Source of the DNA: Candidatus Kinetoplastibacterium desouzaii TCC079E
Lineage (GTDB): Bacteria; Pseudomonadota; Gammaproteobacteria; Burkholderiales; Burkholderiaceae_B
Assembly (NCBI RefSeq): GCF_000340795.1
Contig: NC_020294.1
Span: 186,001 to 250,000, forward strand
DNA: 64,000 nt
Direction: 5' to 3'
How positions within the stretch are numbered: the stretch's first letter is position 1; each line of letters starts with the position of its first letter. Below are positions 20,549-29,822 of the stretch, one piece after another. The notes beneath the pieces were generated by a model. It was not told the DNA's origin. It ran no database searches and saw only the letters and a program-made list of their open reading frames with translations. The position numbers and the translations under genes were made by a program.

Positions 20549-21808
20549 ATGATTTATTCTTCACAAAATGATCTATCAGAAGATAGAATGACAATTAAAA
20601 ATGATTGGATGATTATTTTTTTAATAGCATTTATTCATGCTTTGTCTCATTTCTTTCAATTATTATTACCGTCTTTATACGTAGCTCTTGGTTTGGAGTT
20701 TAATTTAGATTTTGCTCAGCTTGGTTTGTTGGTTTCAATATTTTATGTTGTGTCTGGTATAGGTCAAGTTATATCTGGTGTTGCAGTTGACCGGTTTGGT
20801 CCTTTTAAAATTTTGTTTGTTGGGTTATGTTCTTTTCTATTATCTAGTTTAATGATAGCTTTTTCTCAAGGATATGTTTTTCTGATGTTGTCGGCTTTTG
20901 TAGGTGGCGTAGGAAATTCTGTTTTTCATCCTGCTGGTTATTCTATTATAAATAAAATGGTGAGCGCCAAAAGACTAGGCTATGCTTATAGTATTCATGG
21001 TTTGTCTGGAAGTTTTGGGTGGGCTTTAGCACCACTTTTTATAACTACAGTAACATTTTTAACCAATTGGAGAGTATCAGCTTTTAGTGTGGCTTTGTTA
21101 TTCTCATTAACTTTGTTTTTAACAAAAGTTTTAAGATCTAAAATAATTTTCTTTGAAAAGAACCAAGTTGAAGAAATTAAAGAATCTAATAATCATGTTG
21201 TTGTTTTAGAAAAAAAGTATTTTAATTCTATACTAATTCTTCTTACTAATAGTTTAGTATGGAGTGCGTTTCTATTTTTTGCTATTACTTCTCTTGCTAC
21301 ATCTTCAATGCAAAATTATACAATTCCTTTATTAGGAAAGTTATATAATTTAAATGAGATTATTGCTAGCTCCAAACTATCAATTTACATGATTGCTTCA
21401 GCTTTTGGTATGTTTATTGGAGGATGGTTGCTTTCTGCTGCAAAGTTCAAAGATGATAATATTTTAATATCATTAGTTTTTTCAGGAATAATTTTAATAT
21501 CAATATCTTTAGGTATTGTTCCTAAGAATTTTATAACTATTTTCATGATGTTGGCGGGATTCTGTTTTGGTCTGGCTGTTCCATCTAGAGATATGCTTGT
21601 TAGAAGAATAGCAAATCAACATTCTACGAGTATAGTATATGGAGTGGTTTATTCCGGAATGGATGTTGGTTCTGCTTGCGGTCCAGTTATATTTGGTGTA
21701 ATGATAGATAATGGTTTATATAGGTTGCCTTGGTTTATAGCTGGCTCTATGTTTGTTTGTTCTGCTTTTTTAGCTAGATGGGTGTCAAATAAACAAACTA
21801 ATTGTTAA
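20549..21808 (+). CDS. MFS transporter, fosmidomycin-resistance-like
   Basis: The 419-residue protein has about 12 hydrophobic segments and is a major-facilitator transporter. The N-terminal repeat contains GQVISGVAVDRFGPFKIL (about 72-89), the loop-2 motif of the family (G-x3-D-R-x-G). FVGGVGNSVFHPAGYS (about 117-132) recalls the Fsr (fosmidomycin-resistance) subgroup. An alternative start is the ATG at 20588 (MTIKNDW), and the first 13 residues are polar. The substrate cannot be told. The gene is convergent with queF; only 30 bases lie between them. Confidence 0.8.
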   Translation: MIYSSQNDLSEDRMTIKNDWMIIFLIAFIHALSHFFQLLLPSLYVALGLEFNLDFAQLGLLVSIFYVVSGIGQVISGVAVDRFGPFKILFVGLCSFLLSSLMIAFSQGYVFLMLSAFVGGVGNSVFHPAGYSIINKMVSAKRLGYAYSIHGLSGSFGWALAPLFITTVTFLTNWRVSAFSVALLFSLTLFLTKVLRSKIIFFEKNQVEEIKESNNHVVVLEKKYFNSILILLTNSLVWSAFLFFAITSLATSSMQNYTIPLLGKLYNLNEIIASSKLSIYMIASAFGMFIGGWLLSAAKFKDDNILISLVFSGIILISISLGIVPKNFITIFMMLAGFCFGLAVPSRDMLVRRIANQHSTSIVYGVVYSGMDVGSACGPVIFGVMIDNGLYRLPWFIAGSMFVCSAFLARWVSNKQTNC

Positions 21809-21838
21809 TAGTATACTTAGATATATCTTGTTTTGTCA

Positions 21839-22666
21839 TTATTGACGTGTTGTTTTAGTATTATTAATAATAGGGTTGTATTCTTGTAGATTTGTGGTTC
21901 TCCATGGATTTATATCGATACCACCCCTTCGTGTATATTTAGCATATACACTTAGAAATTCTGGGTTGCAGTTTTGCATTATATCTACAAATATTTTTTC
22001 TATACAGTTTTCATGGTAAGCATCATGGTTTCTATAGGAAATTATGTATTTTAGAAGGGATTCATGATTTATCTTAAATCCTCTATATTTTATTTGAATG
22101 CATGCCCAGTCAGGTTGTTTAGTTATTGGGCAATTAGATCTTAGCAGTCTAGACATTATCGTTTCATTTACATAAGCAATATTTTTTTGATTGTCGTTCT
22201 TTAAAAGTTCTGGAGATGGTAGATATGTATTGGTTTCTATGTTTATGTTATCTATACATAAACCATCTAGATCTTCCATGTGCATGTCTTTAAAATTTGA
22301 TGGCATTATAATATCCACTAAAACATTGCTTTCAGTGGCTATAGATAAGTCTTTATATATTGTTTTTTGAAGATCGTTGTGATCAATGAACCGTGTTTGA
22401 TTGAGAGAGTTTAAATATATTTTTAATGATTTAGATTCTATAATGTTTTTACTATTGCATGGAAATTGGAATTTTCCTATTGCTATTTCTGGTTTTCCAT
22501 TTTTATTTAGCCAAGATAGTTCATATGCATTCCATAAATCAAAACCTTCATATGAAATATGGGGGATTTCTATATGATTTTTTCGACATATAGGAAATAG
22601 TATATTTGGATTGTATTTTGATGGATATTCTATATTTTTACCCAGAGGGTTTTCTATTTTGCTCAT
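21839..22666 (-). CDS. queF: 7-cyano-7-deazaguanine reductase (QueF, long form)
   Basis: QueF reduces preQ0 to preQ1 with NADPH in queuosine biosynthesis. The 275-residue length marks the two-domain type II form. The catalytic set is present: Cys179 in SNCPITKQPDWACI, Asp186, and His218/Glu219 in YHENCIEKIF, with the same spacing as in Vibrio cholerae QueF (Cys194, Asp201, His233, Glu234). FESKSLKIYLNS-type motif ESKSLKIYLNSLNQTRF (77-93) binds NADPH and substrate. The C-terminus reads YTRRGGIDINPWRT, the QueF terminal signature. It implies that the symbiont tRNAs with GUN anticodons are modified; the other que genes are not in this window. Confidence 0.97.
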   Translation of the reverse strand: MSKIENPLGKNIEYPSKYNPNILFPICRKNHIEIPHISYEGFDLWNAYELSWLNKNGKPEIAIGKFQFPCNSKNIIESKSLKIYLNSLNQTRFIDHNDLQKTIYKDLSIATESNVLVDIIMPSNFKDMHMEDLDGLCIDNINIETNTYLPSPELLKNDNQKNIAYVNETIMSRLLRSNCPITKQPDWACIQIKYRGFKINHESLLKYIISYRNHDAYHENCIEKIFVDIMQNCNPEFLSVYAKYTRRGGIDINPWRTTNLQEYNPIINNTKTTRQ

Positions 22667-22850
22667 TTTAGTATCTTTAAAATAAAAAACTTTTATAACT
22701 CATTGAATATTAGTAAATTAAATAATTGAACTTATATTACTATATATTTTTTTTAAACATATATTTAATTAATAATAGTTTTATATAAATATATTGATAT
22801 TTTATGAATATGAATTCTGCTAAATTATGTATCATTTTTGAGGGATAATT

Positions 22851-24086
22851 ATGACTGTGTTTGAAAGTGTTGGAGCATTACTTTCTCTTATTGCTATTTT
22901 TGGTTATATTAACCATATGTTTATAAAATTGCCTGATACTTTAGGAACAACTGCTGTTGGGCTATTAGCATGTGTGTTTTTATCTTTATTAAGTTTGTCT
23001 CATCCTGAAATGGTAACTAGAGCTCAACATTTGGTTGAGATGATTGATTTCTCAGAAATTGTATTTCATGGTCTATTGGGGTTATTATTGTTCGCAGGTG
23101 CTATGCATGTTGACATTTCTAAAATGCGACGTTTGAAATTACCTGTGTTCTTATTGGCAACAATTGGTGTTTTAATATCAACAATTGTTGTTGGTATTGG
23201 TTTTTATTTTGTTGTTCGTCTTTTTAATGTTTCTATAAGCTTTTTGTGGTGTTTGGTGTTCGGTGCTCTTATATCTCCAACAGACCCAATGGCTGTTCTT
23301 GCTGTTTTAAAAAATGCTAATGTTTCTTCTGATCTTGAAACTCAAATTACTGGAGAGTCTTTGTTTAATGATGGTACAGCTGTTGTTGCATTTATAACTT
23401 TATTAGGTTTGGCTACAGGAACGCTAGAATTCTCTTTTGGTAATATGTTGCTAACGTTAGCTCAAGAAATTTTTGGAGCTGTTTTTTTTGGTTTGGTAAC
23501 TGGTTATTGTGCTTCTTTAATGTTAAGAGATTTAGATAGTTATCCTATAGAAATATTGACAACCCTTGCTTTATCTACTGCTGGATATAGTATTGCTGAA
23601 CATTTGCATGTATCAGCTCCTTTGTCTGTTGTAGTAATAGGTTTAGTAGTAGGTTATAGAAGTAATTTATCTAAGAAGAAAGAAAATAGAGAGTATTTAT
23701 TTAGTTTTTGGGGTTTGTTAGATGAATTATTTAATCTTATTCTATTTGGATTAATAGGATTAGAGGTTATTGCTTTATCTTTTAATTTACAAGATTTATG
23801 GTTAGGAGTTATAACTGTATTTGTTGTTTTATTTGCTAGGTATATTAGTGTGGTTACTCCTATAAGCATCTTGAATTATATTAATGAAGACAATACAAAC
23901 ACAGTAAAAATTATGACTTGGGGCGGACTAAGAGGTGGTATCTCAATTGCTTTAGCATTGTCATTGCCTCATTTTGAAGGACGAGAAATGTTTATAGTGG
24001 TTACATATGTTGTTGTGATATTTAGTTTGCTGATACAAGCAACTACATTAGGTCCGCTTGTTCGGTTTTTAGATAAAAATAAATAG
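22851..24086 (+). CDS. CPA1-family Na+(K+)/H+ antiporter
   Basis: The 411-residue protein has around 12 hydrophobic segments with the CPA1 hallmark SPTDPMAVLAVLKN (about 143-156) and GESLFNDGTAVVAF (about 168-181), where the Asn-Asp pair serves ion binding. It should exchange cytoplasmic sodium or potassium for protons, helping pH and ion balance. The protein ends shortly after the membrane domain, so no long regulatory C-terminus is present. The exact ion is not predictable. A Shine-Dalgarno GAGGGATA lies 7 bases before the ATG. mltB follows 48 bases later. Confidence 0.9.
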   Translation: MTVFESVGALLSLIAIFGYINHMFIKLPDTLGTTAVGLLACVFLSLLSLSHPEMVTRAQHLVEMIDFSEIVFHGLLGLLLFAGAMHVDISKMRRLKLPVFLLATIGVLISTIVVGIGFYFVVRLFNVSISFLWCLVFGALISPTDPMAVLAVLKNANVSSDLETQITGESLFNDGTAVVAFITLLGLATGTLEFSFGNMLLTLAQEIFGAVFFGLVTGYCASLMLRDLDSYPIEILTTLALSTAGYSIAEHLHVSAPLSVVVIGLVVGYRSNLSKKKENREYLFSFWGLLDELFNLILFGLIGLEVIALSFNLQDLWLGVITVFVVLFARYISVVTPISILNYINEDNTNTVKIMTWGGLRGGISIALALSLPHFEGREMFIVVTYVVVIFSLLIQATTLGPLVRFLDKNK

Positions 24087-24134
24087 TTTCTGTTTGAATA
24101 TATAAAATTTTCCAATTTCATTAAACTTAAATAT

Positions 24135-25184
24135 ATGCTCTATCGTTTTATATTTCTTGTTTTTATACAATCTTTTATGTTTGTTTGTGTGCAAGCATAC
24201 GGATCTACATCATATGATTCTCTTGCGTATGATTGTTTGAATAATTTAAGATCTAATTCTATAGAAAATGGTGTTTCTTATGATGATTTTGATAGATTCA
24301 CCAAAGATGTTAAGTTATTAAATTATACAATTACCTCATCTAATTCCCAGAAATCCCTACAGGAAAACTGGGGGGTATATATTTCTAAAATGATTAATAA
24401 GAGAAGGTTAAATAAAGGAATTGAAATATTAAAAGATTTTAGAGTTCAGTTAGATGAAATAGGAAATAAATATAAAGTTGATCCTGAGTTGTTAGTTGCT
24501 ATTTTAGGTATAGAAACTAATTACGGTGAAAATATGGGTAGTACTGATGTTTTGAATGCTTGGTTTACAAGGGCTTGTACCGAATCTAATGTTTTATGGA
24601 AAAAAAACTTCTATGCTTCTATTAAGATCTTGAGAGATGGTATAGTTGAAAAGAATAACTTTATTGGTTCTTGGAGTGGGGCTTTTGGAATGACTCAATT
24701 TATTCCAACATCTTTTTACGAATTGGCTGTTGATGGAGATGGGGATGGTGTTATAGATTTATATAATTCTTTCCTTGACGCAACAGCTTCTACAGCTAAT
24801 CATTTAAAAAAACGTAATTTTAGTTGGCAATATAATATACCGGCAGTTATTGAGGTTTTATTACCAGAAGAGTTATTAGTGAATGTACCAAGTGATATTT
24901 ATGCTGATTTTCTAGATTCTTCAAATAAACATACTTTAAAATATTGGTATGAAAATGGAGTTACAAGAGCGAACAATAAAAATTTCTTTTTGAATTTAAC
25001 TAATGATTTAGAAACTTCTATATTTGCTCCTTCAGGATGTACAGGGCCTATATTTTTAGTTAGTGATAATTTTTATTCTATAGTTAATTATAATAGATCA
25101 AGGAGGTATGCGTTAGCAGTTTCGTTATTGTGTAATTTTTTTAAAGGTGAAGAGGCTATTCTTTATAAATCTTGGCCAAATTAA
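24135..25184 (+). CDS. mltB: Lytic murein transglycosylase B
   Basis: MltB cleaves peptidoglycan glycan strands and forms 1,6-anhydromuramic acid. The 349-residue protein begins with a signal peptide (about 1-22, hydrophobic, ending VQAYGS). No clear lipobox Cys follows, so it may be soluble in the periplasm. The catalytic glutamate lies in GIETNYGENMG (about 125-135). FIGSWSGAFGMTQFIPTSF (about 173-191) and DGDGDGVIDLYNSFLDATAS are the SLT2-family signatures. Together with rng and msbA this shows a Gram-negative wall is retained. The gene converges on fnr, with 30 bases between stops. Confidence 0.95.
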   Translation: MLYRFIFLVFIQSFMFVCVQAYGSTSYDSLAYDCLNNLRSNSIENGVSYDDFDRFTKDVKLLNYTITSSNSQKSLQENWGVYISKMINKRRLNKGIEILKDFRVQLDEIGNKYKVDPELLVAILGIETNYGENMGSTDVLNAWFTRACTESNVLWKKNFYASIKILRDGIVEKNNFIGSWSGAFGMTQFIPTSFYELAVDGDGDGVIDLYNSFLDATASTANHLKKRNFSWQYNIPAVIEVLLPEELLVNVPSDIYADFLDSSNKHTLKYWYENGVTRANNKNFFLNLTNDLETSIFAPSGCTGPIFLVSDNFYSIVNYNRSRRYALAVSLLCNFFKGEEAILYKSWPN

Positions 25185-25214
25185 TAATAGTCAATATTCT
25201 GTTAAGTTATATAA

Positions 25215-25931
25215 TTACTCATTTTTTAAGTATTTATACAGTAATTCTTTGTCTTTTAGTATAATATTCCTATTTCTTACTATTATTAAATTTTCTTTCA
25301 TTAGTTGTTTTAAAAGTCTACTGACAGTTTCTAGAGTTAACCCTAAAAAATTACCGATTTCTTCTCTACTCATTCTGAGTATAAAATTTGTTGATGAATA
25401 TCCTAGTTGTTCATATTTTCTAGATAGATCAAGAAGAAAAGCGATAATTCTTTTCTTAGAGTTTATTATGTTTACTATTGATAGTAATGAGTGAAATTTT
25501 ATTATTTCTTTGCTCATTATTCCACGAAATTGTAATTGTAATAAAGGCATTTGTTTAGATAATCTATCTAAATTCTTAATTTCTATAATACATAATTCTG
25601 AGTTTTCTAAAGCTATTGCTGAGGAGTTAGATTTTTCACTTATAAGATCATCTAAACCTATAATTTCTCCTGGTAAACAAAACTCTACTATTTTTTTTGT
25701 TGGTTGTTTATTATCTATTTGTATTTTAAAAGAACCATATCTGATGCCATATACAACTTGTTGTTGTTTTTTTATTAGTTCTTCTTTTTTTTTGACTTGT
25801 ATTCTTTTATTTATCAATTTATCCAATTCTTCTATGTTATCTAATCCTGATGCTGCACATATATGACCTATTACGCATGAAGAACAGTTAGATGATATTG
25901 TGTTTTTATTAAATAAAGTTAAGTTTTTCAT
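25215..25931 (-). CDS. fnr: FNR-type oxygen-sensing transcription regulator
   Basis: FNR is a CRP-family regulator that binds an oxygen-labile 4Fe-4S cluster and activates anaerobic or microaerobic genes. The 238-residue protein has the cysteines Cys16, Cys19 and Cys25 with the E. coli spacing C-x2-C-x5-C, and a fourth in ALENSELCIIEI matching Cys122. A CRP-like beta-roll and a dimer helix follow. The helix-turn-helix reads LTLETVSRLL, with Glu, Ser and Arg at the positions that contact the FNR box TTGAT. It is divergent from clpB across 294 bases. In a reduced genome, an apparently intact FNR means oxygen-responsive regulation was kept. A DNR or other FNR-like regulator is an alternative. 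Confidence 0.92.
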   Translation of the reverse strand: MKNLTLFNKNTISSNCSSCVIGHICAASGLDNIEELDKLINKRIQVKKKEELIKKQQQVVYGIRYGSFKIQIDNKQPTKKIVEFCLPGEIIGLDDLISEKSNSSAIALENSELCIIEIKNLDRLSKQMPLLQLQFRGIMSKEIIKFHSLLSIVNIINSKKRIIAFLLDLSRKYEQLGYSSTNFILRMSREEIGNFLGLTLETVSRLLKQLMKENLIIVRNRNIILKDKELLYKYLKNE

Positions 25932-26225
25932 ATCAATATATCTTTTTCTTGCATTCTTGAATTATTAGTTATGATACATATATGTAAAACATATAACAGA
26001 TTTTTATTTTGATTGGTTGTAATATTAATTGGTTATAGTATTTTTAGGGGAAATAGCAAAATTTATTAGATGTTGTTAATAATTTATAACTTTGTTGTTC
26101 TTTAAATATTATTTTTGCTGGAGGTGTGATTGATTTTCATACTATATAGTTATTTAGTAAGTATTTTTTAAGTATTTAACATTGTAATTTTAATATGCCT
26201 TATTCCCAACTTTAATGTTATTAAT

Positions 26226-28823
26226 ATGAGATTTGATAAATTAACCACAAAATTCCAGCAGGTTTTTGCTGATGCCCAAAGTTTGGCCGTAGTAAATGAC
26301 AATCAATATATAGAACCAATACATGTATTAAAAATATTGTTAAATGATTCTGAAGGATCAGCTGTTAGTTTGTTGGCTAGATCTGGGGCCTCTATTGAAA
26401 AAATAAACTCTTTTTTAGATAAATCTTTAAAGTCATTACCAAAAGTGCAAAATATAGATAATGTCCAAATTAGTAGAGATCTGCAATCTCTAATGATAGT
26501 TATGGAAAAAGAAGCACATCAGAGGAATGATAGTTATATATCTAGTGAATTATTTTTATTGGCAATCGCTTTAGACAAGGGAGATTTAGGAAAATCCCTG
26601 AAAGAATCAGGACTAAAAGTTGAATTATTAAAAGTAGCAATTCAAGAAATGAGAGGGTCTAGTAGTATTAATAGCTCTGATGATGAGCTAAATAGAAATT
26701 CATTAGCAAAATATACTACTGATCTTACTGCTAAAGCTAGTAGTGGTAAATTAGATCCAGTAATAGGTAGGGATGATGAAATAAGAAGAACTATTCAAAT
26801 TTTGCAAAGAAGAACAAAAAATAATCCTGTGTTAATAGGGGAGCCAGGTGTTGGTAAAACTGCCATTGTAGAAGGACTTGCTCAAAGAATAGTAAATTCC
26901 GAAGTTCCTGATAACTTAAAAGGGAAAAAAGTTCTTTCTTTAGATATGGCTTCGTTAGTAGCAGGAGCGAAGTTTCGTGGTGAGTTTGAAGAGCGTTTGA
27001 AATCTGTTTTAAAAGAACTTTCTCTTGATAGTGGTAATAACATAATATTTATTGACGAACTTCATACTATTATGGGAGCAGGTAAAGCTGAAGGATCTAT
27101 GGATGCTGGTAATATGCTAAAACCAGCCCTGGCTAGAGGTGATCTTCATTGTATAGGAGCAACTACTCTTGATGAGTATAGAAAATATATAGAAAAAGAT
27201 GCTGCTCTAGAAAGAAGATTCCAGAAGGTTCTAGTTGATGAGCCGGATGTTGAATCTACTATTGCTATTTTACGAGGTTTAAGAGAGAGGTATGAAATAC
27301 ATCATGGTATACAAATTACTGATCCAGCTATAGTTGCGGCTGCTGAATTATCTAATCGTTATATCACTGATCGTTTCTTGCCTGATAAAGCTATTGATTT
27401 AATTGATGAGGCTGGTTCAAGAATTAGAATGGAGATAGACTCTAAGCCTGAAGTTATGGATAAACTAGATAGGAGAATCATTCAATTAAAAATAGAAAGA
27501 GAAGCGGTTAAAAGAGAAACAGATGAGTCATCTAAAAAAAGATTGTCTTTTATAGAAGAAGAGTTGGCTAAATTGCAGAGAGAGTATGGTGATTATGAAG
27601 ACATATGGAAGTCAGAGAAAGCTGCTGTACAGGGAACCCAAGCAATTAAAGAAGAAATAGACAATTTGAAAGCTAAAATGGCTGAATTACAAAGAACAGG
27701 TCAATATGATAAATTAGCAGAGATACAGTATGCGGTATTACCTTCTTTGGAGTTAAGACTTAAGGCATCTGAAGCAGGGTTAGAAAATAATCATAATTCC
27801 GAAGAACGTAAATTTAAATTATTACGTATTCAAGTTGGAGCTGAGGAGATTGCTGAGGTTGTTTCTAGAGCAACAGGCATTCCTGTTTCTAAAATGATGA
27901 AGGGTGAGAGAGAGAAACTTTTACACCTTAATGATTTCTTGTCGTCTCGTGTTGTAGGTCAGAATGAAGCCGTGCAGGCTGTTTCAGATGCCATTCTTAG
28001 ATCTCGAGCAGGGTTATCAGATTCAGCAAGACCATCTGGATCTTTCTTATTTTTAGGACCAACCGGAGTTGGGAAAACTGAGTTGGCTAGAGCATTAACT
28101 GAGTTTATGTTTGATTCTAGCGATCATATTATTCGTGTTGATATGAGTGAGTTTATGGAGAAACATTCTGTTGCTAGATTAATTGGAGCTCCTCCTGGTT
28201 ATGTTGGTTACGAAGAAGGTGGTTATTTAACAGAGGCTGTTCGTAGAAAACCTTATTGTGTTATTTTGCTTGACGAAATAGAAAAGGCTCATCCAGATGT
28301 ATTTAATATATTACTGCAAGTTTTAGATGATGGGCGTTTAACAGATGGGCAAGGTAGAACCGTTGATTTTAGAAACTCTGTTATTATTATGACTTCTAAT
28401 CTTGGATCAAGTGAGATTCAAAATATGCATGAGAAAACATATGAGGATGTTAGAGAGGTAGTGTTAGAAAAATTGAAACAGGTTTTAAGGCCAGAATTTC
28501 TAAATCGTATTGATGATATAGTTGTTTTTCATAATTTAGAAAGAAAACATATGAATTCTATAGTTAGAATTCAACTTGAGAGACTTAAATATCGTATAGA
28601 GAATAAAGGTATGTATATAAATCTTTCAGATGAGGCTATTTCTGAGTTATCTAATGTTGGGTTTGATCATCAGTTTGGAGCTAGACCTCTTAAACGAGCT
28701 ATTCAAAATAAGATTGAGAATCCATTGGCTAGATTAATAATAGAAGGCAATTATGTTGTTGGTGATACTATATTTATTGATTTCCAAGACAATGATTTTG
28801 TGTTTAGTAAGTTAGATCATTAA
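26226..28823 (+). CDS. clpB: ClpB disaggregase chaperone
   Basis: ClpB, an AAA+ hexamer, works with DnaK to pull proteins out of aggregates. The 865-residue protein has an N-terminal Clp domain, first AAA module with Walker A GEPGVGKT (205-212), a coiled-coil middle domain (about 405-520) and second AAA module with GPTGVGKT (611-618). [17 protein letters not shown] and the sensor-2 region [16 protein letters not shown] complete it. Length is typical. A strong terminator follows. I could not identify a clear sigma-32 promoter in the 294 bases upstream. Confidence 0.98.
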   Translation: MRFDKLTTKFQQVFADAQSLAVVNDNQYIEPIHVLKILLNDSEGSAVSLLARSGASIEKINSFLDKSLKSLPKVQNIDNVQISRDLQSLMIVMEKEAHQRNDSYISSELFLLAIALDKGDLGKSLKESGLKVELLKVAIQEMRGSSSINSSDDELNRNSLAKYTTDLTAKASSGKLDPVIGRDDEIRRTIQILQRRTKNNPVLIGEPGVGKTAIVEGLAQRIVNSEVPDNLKGKKVLSLDMASLVAGAKFRGEFEERLKSVLKELSLDSGNNIIFIDELHTIMGAGKAEGSMDAGNMLKPALARGDLHCIGATTLDEYRKYIEKDAALERRFQKVLVDEPDVESTIAILRGLRERYEIHHGIQITDPAIVAAAELSNRYITDRFLPDKAIDLIDEAGSRIRMEIDSKPEVMDKLDRRIIQLKIEREAVKRETDESSKKRLSFIEEELAKLQREYGDYEDIWKSEKAAVQGTQAIKEEIDNLKAKMAELQRTGQYDKLAEIQYAVLPSLELRLKASEAGLENNHNSEERKFKLLRIQVGAEEIAEVVSRATGIPVSKMMKGEREKLLHLNDFLSSRVVGQNEAVQAVSDAILRSRAGLSDSARPSGSFLFLGPTGVGKTELARALTEFMFDSSDHIIRVDMSEFMEKHSVARLIGAPPGYVGYEEGGYLTEAVRRKPYCVILLDEIEKAHPDVFNILLQVLDDGRLTDGQGRTVDFRNSVIIMTSNLGSSEIQNMHEKTYEDVREVVLEKLKQVLRPEFLNRIDDIVVFHNLERKHMNSIVRIQLERLKYRIENKGMYINLSDEAISELSNVGFDHQFGARPLKRAIQNKIENPLARLIIEGNYVVGDTIFIDFQDNDFVFSKLDH

Positions 28824-28833
28824 GAGGTATAGG

Positions 28834-28865
28834 GGGCTCTCTAAAATTTGTTTTTTAGAGAGCCC
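28834..28865. terminator. Strong bidirectional terminator after clpB
   Basis: A 13-bp perfect stem, GGGCTCTCTAAAA (28834-28846) with its complement (28853-28865) around a 6-base loop. It lies between clpB (plus) and the converging synthase-like gene (minus). Confidence 0.9.
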
Positions 28866-28875
28866 TGTTTGTGTA

Positions 28876-29733
28876 TTATGACTTAATTTTATTTATTAGA
28901 TTTTGGCCGTTTCTAATGTTAGATATCCATGAAATCCAGAATTTTCTAAAAGGATTTAATGATATAAAATTTTCTAGAATTACTCTTTTGTTTGCTTTTA
29001 ACTCTTGAAGTAGTTCGTAATACATAGCAGTTATTGAAATATGAAATGTGTTTATTTTCAAGTCTTCTGAAGAATATTTATTTATGGTTTCTTCATATAT
29101 ATGAAGAGTTTTTTGTATTTGATAATCAATTAGATTTATAAATTTCTCTGAATATTTTGTATTTAAAAATTCATCTAGGTCTATATTAAAATTATCTAAT
29201 TCTTCGATAGGAATGTACACATTGCCATTTAACTTATCTCTCCCTATGTTTCTTATAATTTTCGTCATGGTTATTGCTTTATTTAATTCTAATTCAAATG
29301 TTTTATTGTTGTTAGAATTATTAATTTCTTCAAAAATTTTATAGATAAGTATATTTGAATTCCAATAGTTATTATTTAAGTCTTCTATATTATGGTAGTA
29401 TTTTTTTTCTATTAAATTTTCCATTTTATCTATATATTGAATAAGTATTTCTTTTATTCTAGGATATTGTTGTACATGTTTCTCCAGTGATTGAATAATA
29501 TAATTATTATTTTGAATGGTGTTTATATTAAGAATTTGTTGTCTCCACCATGATAGTTGTGTATAAGAGGCTATAGTTATGTTTTTTCTTAATATAATTT
29601 CCTCTATTTTTTTGCTTAAGGCATAGGATGCAGATAGTATTTTCTTTTGATTATTTTTTAAAAGATTAATTGCATAATATAAACTAGATTGTTTTTGTGC
29701 TATTTGTAGATAACAGTATTTATCTGGATCCAT
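28876..29733 (-). CDS. Squalene/phytoene-synthase-family protein, active site incomplete
   Basis: The 285-residue protein matches the HpnD-like branch: DPDKYCYLQIAQKQSSLYYA at 2-21, LSWWRQQIL (about 60-68) and AITMTKIIRNIGRDKLNGNVYIP. The family's first Asp-rich motif, normally FCREVDDVVDE after the start, reads LSKKIEEIILRKN, so the metal-binding D-x3-D is lost. The second motif (RDVGEDAxxGR) is RNIGRDKLNG, keeping the last Asp only. HpnD normally makes presqualene diphosphate for hopanoids. This may be a decaying enzyme that is still open, or one changed in role. It lies between the clpB terminator and radA, divergent from radA with 89 bases between. No hopanoid gene is near. Confidence 0.75.
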   Translation of the reverse strand: MDPDKYCYLQIAQKQSSLYYAINLLKNNQKKILSASYALSKKIEEIILRKNITIASYTQLSWWRQQILNINTIQNNNYIIQSLEKHVQQYPRIKEILIQYIDKMENLIEKKYYHNIEDLNNNYWNSNILIYKIFEEINNSNNNKTFELELNKAITMTKIIRNIGRDKLNGNVYIPIEELDNFNIDLDEFLNTKYSEKFINLIDYQIQKTLHIYEETINKYSSEDLKINTFHISITAMYYELLQELKANKRVILENFISLNPFRKFWISWISNIRNGQNLINKIKS

Positions 29734-29822
29734 ATAATTTGATGTGTAAATTATTTAATATTTTTTATTAAAAAACATGAAGATTTATCGTTAATTTAAT
29801 TCTAACATTTCTATATAAAAAT

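Noticed and set aside
25147-25866. Plus-strand frames opposite fnr
   Set aside because: The minus-strand FNR protein has all its motifs; the plus-strand frames are its antisense.
25932-26225. FNR box or sigma-32 promoter between fnr and clpB
   Set aside because: No TTGAT-N4-ATCAA or CTTGAA/CCCCAT pair with correct spacing could be found by eye.
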